The translations under genes and the position numbers were made by a program. Shown in pieces: positions 15,401-21,905 of a stretch of 21,905 bases of DNA. How positions within the stretch are numbered: position 1 is the first letter of the stretch; the number at the start of each line of letters is the position of its first letter. Source of the DNA: Clostridiales bacterium UBA5446 (lineage in GTDB: Bacteria; Bacillota; Clostridia; Oscillospirales; Oscillospiraceae); NCBI GenBank assembly GCA_002427465.1, contig DIRC01000054.1:21668-43572 (forward strand), in the 5' to 3' direction. The notes beneath the pieces were generated by a model. It was given only the letters and a program-made list of their open reading frames with translations, searched no databases and was not told the DNA's origin.

Positions 15401-17735
15401 CATCTTCAACCATATCCACTGATACGCCTGTAGGCACTGGTCCTGTCAGCCAATAACTTATACCCGCTTCATACCTCCCTTCTGTCAGAGGGTTGGGGAT
15501 TCTATAGTTTTTATCTTGCGGAATGTTTTCGGTGATGGAAGCGGGGTACTTGGGCGCTCCGTGAACCTTGATAAAAAGCTCCTTAGTGGCAGGCGGCTCT
15601 CCGCTTACCTGAGCTTTAACAGTAAAGTAGTAAAGGCCGCTTTCTTCAGGCTTGCCGCTGATTAGACCCTCTGTCATACTTAGCTCGAGGCCTTTTGGCA
15701 AGGCACCCGCCGCCACGGACCAGGTGACATCTCCTCCCCCTGTATACACAAGATTTGCCTCGTAATTAGCGGTATTTGTAGCGCAATCGGGCAAGCTGTC
15801 TGTGCTAATAGCGCCTGCTTTTGATACAATGAGCCTGATGACCTTGGTATCTGTGCCATATTCATTTTCTGCAGTGGCTGTAACCGGGAAAACCCCTGCT
15901 TCAGTGGGCGTTCCTGTAAAACCCTGGGTACGGGTGTAGCGAAGGCCTTGCGGTAGTGTTCCCGTAAATTCCCATCTGTCAGCTTCGCCCCCTGTATTCT
16001 TAGGCAGGACAAAGCCGTCAATTTTTACCCCTTCTTTAAAATGGAGCTGGTTTTCGGCTATGGTTGGTTTATTATAACGTCCGACGTAGTTCAATATGCC
16101 GGCATTGCTCTTTTGACCGTATTCATTGGTGACTTGACAGGCGTAGTAGTAGGCGCCGGGAGCGCCTTTTGAGAAGGTGTAGGTCTCGTCATTTCCGACT
16201 ACTACTTTATTTCCGCCCTCGGAATAGAACCACTCATATGTTGTAATGGGCATATTGGCATTGGCGGTCAGGGTAACCTCTTCATTTAAGTCCGCAAATT
16301 TTTTGCTGGTGGTGATCTCTACCACAGCCGAATTGGGTATATCTTGTACATCAAAAGTGAAATATTGACCCGCGCTATTTATTTCTTTTTTGTTAAGGTA
16401 TTCCGTTACCACATAAAAATAATCTGTCCTTGCCACATCAGAAGAGTTGGCATAAAACTCGTCCTCCAGACCCATGCTTTCCCCCAAAACAGGGTTCTCT
16501 AAGTCTGTTGTTTTATATACCTTATGGCCAAGCCTTGCAGGTCTGCCAAGGCCTATATCGATAAAATAGGGTTCGGCAGTTGCTGTGATTTTATATTGTG
16601 CATGTAGTGCCACAGTGTGGTGGCCATACAATTTTTCCGGAGACAAGGTCAGCTTTGGATATCCGGGAGTAACCTCCAGACATTCTTTTGCTTTGTTAAG
16701 ATTATTAAAGCCGTCAATGCTTTCAATGCTTTTGCCGCCAAGCTTATAGCTTTGGGCATTTATGTTTAGGTAAGAAGGGTAAATATAAAGAGACCCCTGC
16801 TGATAATGTACTTTTTTTTGTGGATCACCCATCCCCAGATCAAACGCATTCCCCCCGCCTGAGGCTACACCCGTTAGCACAAGTCTTCGAGCAGTATCAA
16901 AGCTGCCACCGTTTATGGTAATAGAGGAGGATTCCTTATACCCCGGGGTTTCAAAGCAGTCCCCGCCACCCCTAGCTATAAAGGTTCCTCCGTTTATGAT
17001 ATATTCTGCTCCTTCTCTTTTGCTGACTAAAAGATTGTTGCCGGTAGATACCAGCTGTCCGTCATTAATAATCACTTTCCCGCCATCATTAATGATAGCC
17101 TTGCCATCAAGAATTCTATGAGCCCAGCCATGATAGGTAAAGAGAGCAGCACTGCCACTCCGGAAATCACGACTATCGAATGCCCAAACTTTTTTTTGTC
17201 TTCCTGCCTGATAGCTGCCGCCGTCTATAACGAGGGTGCCGCCGTGTTCTACAAAGAATATATTGGCATTATCAAATCTCTCTTGATGATCTTCCAGCAT
17301 GTAACCATCGCTAACTATAGAACCTTTGCCACGGGAGTCTAACATATGCAAGGTGGCACCGGCTTCGACAGTAAATAGCCGGACTGTGAAATTTGAGAGG
17401 TTCCGGCTGAAATGTTTCACTTTATTAATATATTCGATGGTATGCCCATTCAAATCAAGAGACTTAGTACCATGAACCAATAAGTCTTCCGGTGGAGAAG
17501 GCGTATAACCGGGGCGTTTTCCTCTGTACTCATATTCAAATGTGATATCTTTTGTCAGTTTGATTGTAATGCCGCTATTGCTTGAAAAAAGAGCATTGCT
17601 CAGTTGGTCCCAGGTGGAAACTTCTAATATTTGGGGTTCATCCGCCGCATATACCGGCAAGCCCGTCATGGGCAGCATACCCAGTATCATGGCTATTGCC
17701 AAGAGCAGGGATAAGATTTTCTTTTTTGCTTTCAT
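12459..17735 (-). CDS. Giant modular SLH-anchored surface protein (beta-helix, Ig-like repeats, InlB-type repeat)
   Basis: A 1758-residue exported protein. Signal peptide about 1-31 (ends VYA). Residues about 40-300 have short repeated strands with INDGGK, IINGGT and ITINGGS, typical of a right-handed beta-helix. An Ig-like module follows (about 470-560). Next are six putative-Ig (He_PIG-type) modules marked by LP-x-G-hydrophobic and SGTP/TGTP turns (about 570-1190), with a chitobiase/Fn3-like module inserted near 1025-1095. Two more Ig-like modules (about 1200-1400), a group-3 bacterial Ig-like module (about 1405-1490), a run of seven Gly and one InlB-type repeat (TFETNGG, GFVFGGWY, TTVYAKW) come next. 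Three SLH repeats (about 1575-1755) end it; the last carries the canonical TRAE motif. The start is the ATG at 17735, placed 10 bases after AGGAGG; upstream ATGs at 17744 and 17768 are too close to or before that site. The role is probably adhesion or surface binding. Confidence 0.92.
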   Translation of the reverse strand: MKAKKKILSLLLAIAMILGMLPMTGLPVYAADEPQILEVSTWDQLSNALFSSNSGITIKLTKDITFEYEYRGKRPGYTPSPPEDLLVHGTKSLDLNGHTIEYINKVKHFSRNLSNFTVRLFTVEAGATLHMLDSRGKGSIVSDGYMLEDHQERFDNANIFFVEHGGTLVIDGGSYQAGRQKKVWAFDSRDFRSGSAALFTYHGWAHRILDGKAIINDGGKVIINDGQLVSTGNNLLVSKREGAEYIINGGTFIARGGGDCFETPGYKESSSITINGGSFDTARRLVLTGVASGGGNAFDLGMGDPQKKVHYQQGSLYIYPSYLNINAQSYKLGGKSIESIDGFNNLNKAKECLEVTPGYPKLTLSPEKLYGHHTVALHAQYKITATAEPYFIDIGLGRPARLGHKVYKTTDLENPVLGESMGLEDEFYANSSDVARTDYFYVVTEYLNKKEINSAGQYFTFDVQDIPNSAVVEITTSKKFADLNEEVTLTANANMPITTYEWFYSEGGNKVVVGNDETYTFSKGAPGAYYYACQVTNEYGQKSNAGILNYVGRYNKPTIAENQLHFKEGVKIDGFVLPKNTGGEADRWEFTGTLPQGLRYTRTQGFTGTPTEAGVFPVTATAENEYGTDTKVIRLIVSKAGAISTDSLPDCATNTANYEANLVYTGGGDVTWSVAAGALPKGLELSMTEGLISGKPEESGLYYFTVKAQVSGEPPATKELFIKVHGAPKYPASITENIPQDKNYRIPNPLTEGRYEAGISYWLTGPVPTGVSVDMVEDDIGYIGDIVTTGTPAGEYSFTIHAENDYGEASAPVTLKVVSSPMFTMESQLLPMGEVNRPYSSEGHIKAFPTENECVFVLTKAVTLPDGLTFDEKTGAITGTPTEDTGTYENGSIKLLTLNFKYVDTQTNVESDESFMMLRIAESNSFSEPTMALERNVWHSNVYEVIGLTVGGLPPSKVTLTDGNLPFGMNIGPFVDDYVIQGRTHINGTYTFTLEAENQIGTKIEKSFTVTVKDPEKALAPIATPGSGTYKKGETINVTLSNDGEGFIVASLNGGPEKTYTSDDTIEITEDTVLKVYSENFGLAYLNSDLVTYNYVFVEGTGDVVTINTTALPEGERDKAYTELQLSGSSSEGKEIKWEAAGLPEGMALSNDGKLSGTPEEARTFMVNLFAKTENGSDQKDLPLVINDKVLSPAGEPNITIQPADKSYDEDAAASPMTVGASSPDEGTISYLWYESKDKANNTPSDDSLLGVGPTYTPATGITGDRYYYAVAVNSKKDFADTRKASRTATITVLYDAASPVFDDMEDMDYTFTQSTPVKLYDRASVSDGGEITYQWHKMSGATPKPETDAKIGERVTEGELSLTVAAAPTVEKYYMVATNTNNAATGKKTATATGPIHIVTSTDKMLIQDISISKFPGKMSYKPGESFNPAGMEVQAAYSNLTTAVITGYTYAPVGSLSTSDRVITVSYKDPETDTTFETYFPIEVKAPSGGGGGGGAVAATYKLTFETNGGDAVSSISNAQGTLIDLGSYKPVKTGFVFGGWYSDKELTKAVKSITLNADTTVYAKWIAGTTAPGLPFTDVQISDWFYGDVKYVFEKGLMSGISKTLFAPSMTTTRGMIVTILHRLEGSPAVSGENSFDDVAKGKWYTEAVNWAAENKIVAGYGNAKFGPDDNITREQMAAILMNYAKFKGYDVSAKADLSKFTDNSKISQWAAGSLAWANANGLISGKSSGILDPKGQATRAEVAAILHRFCDTFK

Positions 17736-17781
17736 ATTTTTCATTCCTCCTATATCAATCTTTTTCATAACTTTACCCTTC

Positions 17782-18162
17782 TCACAGGGTATCCATCAGT
17801 GCCGCTAAAAAGCTGGCACTTGTTGACCCGTAGATAAATTGGTCGATGAGGCCGTCTCTTTTTGCCTGCTTAACCTCCTTTGCCGTATTTTTTTCTGAAT
17901 TTTCGTCTACTAAAAGGACGATTTTTATATCAGGGTCTTCCCCTTTTACTTGATCTCGGATTATTAGCCGCTCTTTTAATAGCCAGGGGGTGTAGCCGGT
18001 AACCTCCATTAAAAGAGCAGTGGCTGCAGTTAGCCTGCATTCCTTTGCCACATCAGCGGGTTTTTCCACAGTGGTGACAATAAAACTGCCTTCAGCCTGC
18101 AGGGCCCGCTCTATGGCCTCTCCAAAGACAAAGTTTTGCATATTAATAACAAGCCTTTGCAA
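17782..18162 (-). CDS. Pseudo-receiver (CheY-like) protein lacking phosphorylation residues
   Basis: A 126-residue stand-alone protein with the alternating beta/alpha pattern of response-regulator receivers: QRLVINMQ, TALLMEV, DIKIVLLVDEN and LIDQFIYGS align with strands 1, 3, 4 and 5. The acidic pair is replaced (N7, M8), the phospho-acceptor Asp is Glu (E53), the Thr/Ser is V85/D86, and the conserved Lys is absent (Y111 region). It is therefore not expected to accept phosphate and could be locked in one state. There is no output domain. I start at TTG 18162, which has AGGAGGG six bases upstream; an ATG at 18168 is almost fused to that site. It lies 46 nt before the giant surface protein gene, probably in the same transcript, and after the terminator of the kinase operon. 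Function unknown. Confidence 0.75.
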   Translation of the reverse strand: MQRLVINMQNFVFGEAIERALQAEGSFIVTTVEKPADVAKECRLTAATALLMEVTGYTPWLLKERLIIRDQVKGEDPDIKIVLLVDENSEKNTAKEVKQAKRDGLIDQFIYGSTSASFLAALMDTL

Positions 18163-18280
18163 ATGCATCCCTCCTTTCTTATACAAATTCCGGTCCGGCT
18201 TTTAAGTGTAGGATTTAATTTAAGCTTTTTTGTCTCTGTCATATTTGTTTTTATCTTCTTATCTGCCATTATAGAGATAA

Positions 18281-18312
18281 TAAAAATAAAAACCCCCTCC
18301 AAATGGAGGGGG
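18281..18312 (-). terminator. Rho-independent terminator of the sensor/kinase operon
   Basis: A stem CCCCCTCC (18293-18300) / GGAGGGGG (18305-18312) with an AAAT loop; on the minus strand it is followed by TTTTTATTTTTA. It separates the kinase operon from the pseudo-receiver and surface protein genes. The remaining sequence to 18163 is AT-rich, and I see no confident promoter in it, only an isolated TATAAT (18273-18268). Confidence 0.92.
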
Positions 18313-18347
18313 AAAGAGCAAAAACTTTAATTATTTCCCATGTTTTT

Positions 18348-18971
18348 CTAATACTCCGGCAAAATCAGCTTGGTTCTTGCCACCATAACCGCCAGCTCAG
18401 CTATAGACTTGGCCCCTGTTTTTTCCTTGAGATTTTTAATATGCCATTTGGCTGTAGAGTATTCTATTGCCATAAGGGAGGCAATTTCTCCTATGCCCTT
18501 GCCTTTAACGATGTAGTAGAGAACTTCCACTTCCTTCTTGGTGAATTCAGTGCTTTTTGCCAGGCCAACATCTACCGTGGGAACATCATCAGGATAGACA
18601 GACTCTCCTGCCATGGTTTTGTCCATCACCTCCAAAAGCCTCCGGGTGCCAACCTCCTTGTACCAAAAACTATCCGCCCCTGCATCTCTTGCTTTTTCTA
18701 TAAATCGGTAGTCCGGTGCGGAGGTTACCATGATAATTTTAATATGAGGGTAATTTTTCTTAATCTTTTTGGCGGCTTCGATTCCGCTTTCGTTATTGGC
18801 AGTGCAAATATCCATAAGGATAAGCTCCACCCCGGCTTGGAGGCAGTAGATCTCTGCGTTGGCAGCGCTTTTAATAGCCCCTGCCAGCTTATAGCGAGAA
18901 GATGCAGCTATATAGTGGGAAAAAAGTTCTTGTATCATCCGTTCATCATCTACAATCAAAACCTTAATCAT
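18348..18971 (-). CDS. LuxR/NarL-family response regulator
   Basis: A 207-residue DNA-binding response regulator. The receiver (1-120) has a complete active site: D8 and D9 in LIVDDE, D54 in ILMDIC, T83 in MVTSAP and K105 in FWYKEV. The LuxR/GerE helix-turn-helix (about 140-200) begins FTKKEVEVLYYIVKGKGIGEIA and contains STAKWHIKNLKEK. Its start codon overlaps the TGA of the kinase gene (ATGA, 18968-18971), and AAGGAGG lies upstream. This coupling makes the kinase at 18968 its likely partner. Targets are not visible; the downstream pseudo-receiver and surface protein unit is the obvious candidate. The gene ends at a strong terminator. Confidence 0.95.
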   Translation of the reverse strand: MIKVLIVDDERMIQELFSHYIAASSRYKLAGAIKSAANAEIYCLQAGVELILMDICTANNESGIEAAKKIKKNYPHIKIIMVTSAPDYRFIEKARDAGADSFWYKEVGTRRLLEVMDKTMAGESVYPDDVPTVDVGLAKSTEFTKKEVEVLYYIVKGKGIGEIASLMAIEYSTAKWHIKNLKEKTGAKSIAELAVMVARTKLILPEY

Positions 18972-19945
18972 AAGACTTGGCCTCCTTCCTTAAGAACATT
19001 TACAATGAGAGTAAATTCCGGTAGGCAAGCTATGGTCATAGTGCCTCCGGCTCTTTCTATCCGGGTGCGCAAGGAGGAAAGACCGCCACCCTCTGTAAAT
19101 TCTCCTTTTGGCAAATCCCCGTTATTGGTTATAGTAGCTATGGCCCTGGTATCGTCTTCTTCTATTTTTACAAAGAGTTGGTCCCCCCTACCGTGGCGAA
19201 TAGCATTGGTAAGGGCCTCCCTTATGGCGCAGATAATCAGGTATGAGGGGAGGGGACCCCTTGGCAGGTGACCTGTCAGTATAATCTTAGCTCCTACAAT
19301 AGCGGCAGCTTCTAAAAGCTCTTGGTAGGGATCAGTCTTGCCTTCCCGGCAAATACCGTTTTTAAGAAGGGCTAAAGTTTTTTGCCAGAGGGGCAAAAGT
19401 TCTTCTTTTTGTTTTTCCCGGCAGCCCTCTAAATAGTATTTTCTGGTGGATAATACACAGCTGCCAACCTCATTATGGACCCGCATTTTCATGGAGAGGA
19501 GTTCTTCTTCCTTCATGATAGCTGCTATATTTTTGTTAATGGTCTCCATACGAGCCGACATTTCAGCTAGTTTTGTATTCTTCTCTTTCAATTCTTTTGT
19601 CTTTTCATAAAGGGCTGTCCCATTGACGGCTAAAAATTGTATATAGGACCTGCCTTCATCATCCTTTACAAGTTTTTCTGTAAAGTGCCAGGCACCTTCC
19701 CCCGGAAGGAGGATAAAATCTCCATCCCTTTTAGCCCCGCCGGATTTGGGCAGATCTTTTAGCGCCTCACGGAGGTCAGACATACTTTGCAAGTCTCTTC
19801 CTGTTAAGGCAAAGACAAGGCGATGCATTTGGTAATTGCATAAGACCAAAATGTCCTTTTCCGTAAAGAAACATAAACCACTGGGCAAATGGTCAAAAGC
19901 TTTTTTAATAGAGCCTTTTAATGACTTCCTTTTAAATAATTTCAT
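18968..19945 (-). CDS. Soluble histidine kinase with PAS-like N-terminus
   Basis: A 325-residue cytoplasmic kinase without membrane segments. An N-terminal PAS-like domain (about 12-112; HLPSGLCFFTEKDILVLCN) is followed by a charged coiled coil (about 113-150). The phosphorylation helix has H157 in RVHNEVG, a variant of the H-D/E-x-x-G box of NarX/DesK-type kinases. The ATPase domain (about 225-325) has the N-box EALTNAIRH (N247), ITNNGD, and the glycine-rich EGGGLSSLRTRIERAGG. Partner order and ATGA overlaps on both sides (19942-19945 and 18968-18971) indicate tight coupling with the membrane sensor before it and the LuxR-type regulator after it. Because it has no input membrane domain, signals probably reach it from the upstream 8-TM protein. 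Confidence 0.93.
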   Translation of the reverse strand: MKLFKRKSLKGSIKKAFDHLPSGLCFFTEKDILVLCNYQMHRLVFALTGRDLQSMSDLREALKDLPKSGGAKRDGDFILLPGEGAWHFTEKLVKDDEGRSYIQFLAVNGTALYEKTKELKEKNTKLAEMSARMETINKNIAAIMKEEELLSMKMRVHNEVGSCVLSTRKYYLEGCREKQKEELLPLWQKTLALLKNGICREGKTDPYQELLEAAAIVGAKIILTGHLPRGPLPSYLIICAIREALTNAIRHGRGDQLFVKIEEDDTRAIATITNNGDLPKGEFTEGGGLSSLRTRIERAGGTMTIACLPEFTLIVNVLKEGGQVL

Positions 19946-21612
19946 GGTTGCGCCTCCCGAGAAGGCTTATAGTTAAGGCACCATTCACCTTCTCCTTCCT
20001 TTTCTATAATAAGGCAAGCTATATCAAAATCCGGCAAGGCCTTTTGGCTTGAGAGCCGCATAATCATAAGGGGTAGACCCTTCTCTTTTGTGATAGTTAC
20101 AAATAGGAAGGATAATGTCTCCAATACTTCCTCTACTATCTTTTGAAATACATCATAAAGGTCTGTTAAGACGGCAAATTCCATCTCTCCTTCAAAGTCA
20201 ATCTCATATTCACAGGAGATGCCAAAGAGGTCAAGGTTTTGCATGGACTCCCTAAGGCAGTGGCCAAGCTCGGAAACAGGAAGTGCCTCTCGGTTTTCCG
20301 AAAGAAAAACTAAATTATTTCGCCGCTTGATATAGGCACCAAGGAGGGTGATTTTAGACAGCAAATAACTTTCTTTTTCTTTATCCCTAACTTGGGCAAA
20401 GTTTTCTACCAGGCTCTCCAATGATTCTACTTGCTCTCTTGTCTGATAGAGCATTAGATTATAGAGGCGGTTTTGTTCTTCTAATTGGCTTAGGCGGCCT
20501 TTTGTTTTGTACTCTTCTGCAAGGGCAGTATTTTCACCCTGTAGGAATTCGTTGGTATCCGCTAATCTTTCCAAGGTCTCATTAAGCTCTCTTATATCCT
20601 CCTGCCAAATCACATGGCCCCCGGCAATAGGTGACCCCGAAAGCCTTATGCCACCCTCTAATAAAAGAGGCGAGATTTCCGTTTGCTTCAAAACGGAGGC
20701 GGGGAGACTTAAGGCCCCTTGGGAGGATACATATGTATAATAATCCTCATCCGTAATTCTGGCTCCAATGGTGGAGACATGGAAGAGGTCCTTGTAATGG
20801 GTGTTGGACTGGATAAGGCCTACATGGATACAGGCCTGTAAAACGGCCGTAATCAAAAGACACATGGTAACCGTTAAATCCGACAAATAGGTTTTTATAA
20901 AATTGAAATCCAATGCATAAAGGACAGTGTAAATAATAATCAAGGCAAAAGGGATGAAGGGAAGCCACAGCATCTTTTTGCTTCTTTTTATACGGCATTT
21001 CATCATCATCATAAAGAGTGTCCCGGCGGAGAGGGCAAATGCCCATACCGCTATTAGCCGGTAGCCCAGTTCCCGCTTATAATGGAGGGCAAGAGGAATA
21101 GATGACGCTTGAGGGATAGCCTTTGGGAAAGAAAACACCAGCTGGTGCAGGTCGTTTGTTAAAACCAGACCAAAGAGCAAGAGGGAAGGTATCCCTAGAA
21201 GGCAGATAGTCCAAGGTGTCCGATAGGATTCCGGCTTTCCCAAACCGACTGCGATAAAAAGGCTAAAAGTCGGAATGAACAATATAGGCAGGTAGTAGAG
21301 ATACCACAAAAAATGGGAGACGTTGGAGTGCTCTGATACAAATAAGAATCTCACCGTCCTCACCGTCATCCAAAAGAGAATCAGGCCTGCAATGGATAAC
21401 AGGTAAAAGCGAACTTGGGGCTGTATAATCCGCCGATTAACAGAGATTCCAAAAGCCGCAAAAATACCCATGTAGATAAGGGCCCGAAGAAGAGATGCCG
21501 CATTATCCAAGGGGGGGGCGATTTCCCATACATAGCGGAGCGACCAGGCGAGACTAATCAGTAGGGCAAGGATAGTCGCCCTGAAGATGGTGGTTTTATT
21601 TAGTTTTTCCAT
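19942..21612 (-). CDS. Membrane sensor protein (7TM-kinase-type N-terminus) with degenerate kinase core
   Basis: A 556-residue protein. Residues 1-275 hold about eight hydrophobic helices. The YYLPILFIPTFSLFIAVGLGKPE stretch recalls the N-terminal sensor region of 7TM-type histidine kinases of Clostridia. After this come a soluble segment (about 276-330), a long coiled coil (about 333-410) and a C-terminal region with LLSKITLLGAYIKRRNNLVFL, similar to the dimerisation region of such kinases. There is no phosphorylatable His box, and no N-box or glycine-rich ATPase motif is visible: LYDVFQKIVEEVLE sits where the N-box would be. It is therefore probably a sensor or scaffold rather than an active kinase. 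It has GGGAGGG upstream of the ATG at 21612, and its stop overlaps the start of the soluble kinase. Confidence 0.85.
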   Translation of the reverse strand: MEKLNKTTIFRATILALLISLAWSLRYVWEIAPPLDNAASLLRALIYMGIFAAFGISVNRRIIQPQVRFYLLSIAGLILFWMTVRTVRFLFVSEHSNVSHFLWYLYYLPILFIPTFSLFIAVGLGKPESYRTPWTICLLGIPSLLLFGLVLTNDLHQLVFSFPKAIPQASSIPLALHYKRELGYRLIAVWAFALSAGTLFMMMMKCRIKRSKKMLWLPFIPFALIIIYTVLYALDFNFIKTYLSDLTVTMCLLITAVLQACIHVGLIQSNTHYKDLFHVSTIGARITDEDYYTYVSSQGALSLPASVLKQTEISPLLLEGGIRLSGSPIAGGHVIWQEDIRELNETLERLADTNEFLQGENTALAEEYKTKGRLSQLEEQNRLYNLMLYQTREQVESLESLVENFAQVRDKEKESYLLSKITLLGAYIKRRNNLVFLSENREALPVSELGHCLRESMQNLDLFGISCEYEIDFEGEMEFAVLTDLYDVFQKIVEEVLETLSFLFVTITKEKGLPLMIMRLSSQKALPDFDIACLIIEKEGEGEWCLNYKPSREAQP

Positions 21613-21627
21613 GATGCTACCCTCCCT

Positions 21628-21879
21628 TTATTTGTTTGTCATCTCTTTTGTTTTATTATATTTATCTCCCTTTGCAATATTATTTTTTAGGTTAATAATG
21701 TCGCCGATATCTACATTTAAAGAAGTTGCTATTTTTACAAGTGCATCCATGCTCACATATTCGTCTTTTCCAAGCTTAGCGAGGGTAGATGTGCTAATGG
21801 GTGCAAGTTTTAGTAAATCTATCTTTTTCAGATTCTTATCTATTAATAACTTCCAAAGTTTCTTGTAAGTAACCTTCAT
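21628..21879 (-). CDS. Small Cro/C1-type (XRE) DNA-binding regulator
   Basis: An 83-residue protein with a Cro/C1-type helix-turn-helix: KKLWKLLIDKNLKKIDLLKLAPISTSTLAKLGK, then SMDALVKIATSLNVDIGDII, which is the pattern of the short HTH family found in many Firmicutes and mobile elements. A basic tail of about 20 residues follows. The ATG at 21879 is preceded by AAGGAG nine bases upstream. It ends 15 nt before the membrane sensor gene, so it is probably the first or an early gene of that operon and may regulate it. The promoter lies beyond the window. Confidence 0.88.
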   Translation of the reverse strand: MKVTYKKLWKLLIDKNLKKIDLLKLAPISTSTLAKLGKDEYVSMDALVKIATSLNVDIGDIINLKNNIAKGDKYNKTKEMTNK

Positions 21880-21905
21880 CAGTTCATTCTCCTTTGCCTT
21901 CGTTT

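Noticed and set aside
18111..18302. A possible 63-residue protein on the minus strand between the terminator and the pseudo-receiver
   Set aside because: Its start codon is inside the terminator stem, it has no suitable ribosome binding site and it overlaps the pseudo-receiver in another frame.
18303..19271. A 322-codon open frame on the plus strand
   Set aside because: It runs antisense through the LuxR regulator and the kinase, begins in the terminator hairpin and has no family features.

Overview
The window looks like a chromosomal segment of a spore-forming, S-layer-type Gram-positive in the class Clostridia (an Oscillospiraceae-like relative is my best guess, not proven). The reasons are dipicolinate synthase genes (endospore formation), three separate SLH-domain surface proteins, a class B sortase, Shine-Dalgarno sequences of the AGGAGG type, and no outer-membrane features. 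No rRNA, tRNA, CRISPR array, transposase or integrase was found.

Region 1 (1-5786, minus strand, GC-rich) reads as one operon from a good sigma-A-type promoter at 5846-5874. In transcription order it holds a SARP/BTAD-type regulator with a degenerate GGDEF-like tail, a secreted SLH-transglutaminase-like protein, a GspF/PilC platform protein, four small single-pass membrane proteins, and a PilT-type ATPase cut by the left window edge. Genes are separated by 12-23 nt or overlap by 4-8 nt. This looks like a type IV pilus or type II secretion-like machine coupled to a cell-wall protein and its own regulator.

Region 2 (5914-12423, GC-rich) is a set of short units: a class B sortase (+), a bidirectional terminator, thyA-folA (-, nucleotide and folate metabolism), divergent dpaA-dpaB (+, dipicolinate synthesis) with a sequence matching the sigma-K promoter consensus, and a secreted SLH-anchored 5'-nucleotidase-like enzyme (+).

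Region 3 (12459-21905, minus strand) is visibly AT-richer (18 of 60 bases G+C at 20101-20160, against 43 of 60 at 2461-2520 and 39 of 60 at 11101-11160). Its genes run, in transcription order: a small Cro/C1-type regulator, an 8-TM sensor protein without a recognisable ATPase domain, a soluble histidine kinase and a LuxR-type response regulator. The sensor, kinase and response regulator are coupled by ATGA overlaps. After a strong terminator come a pseudo-receiver protein lacking all phosphorylation residues and a 1758-residue SLH-anchored modular surface protein. The most notable candidate system is this split two-component module next to a giant surface protein, apparently of different compositional origin from the left half.
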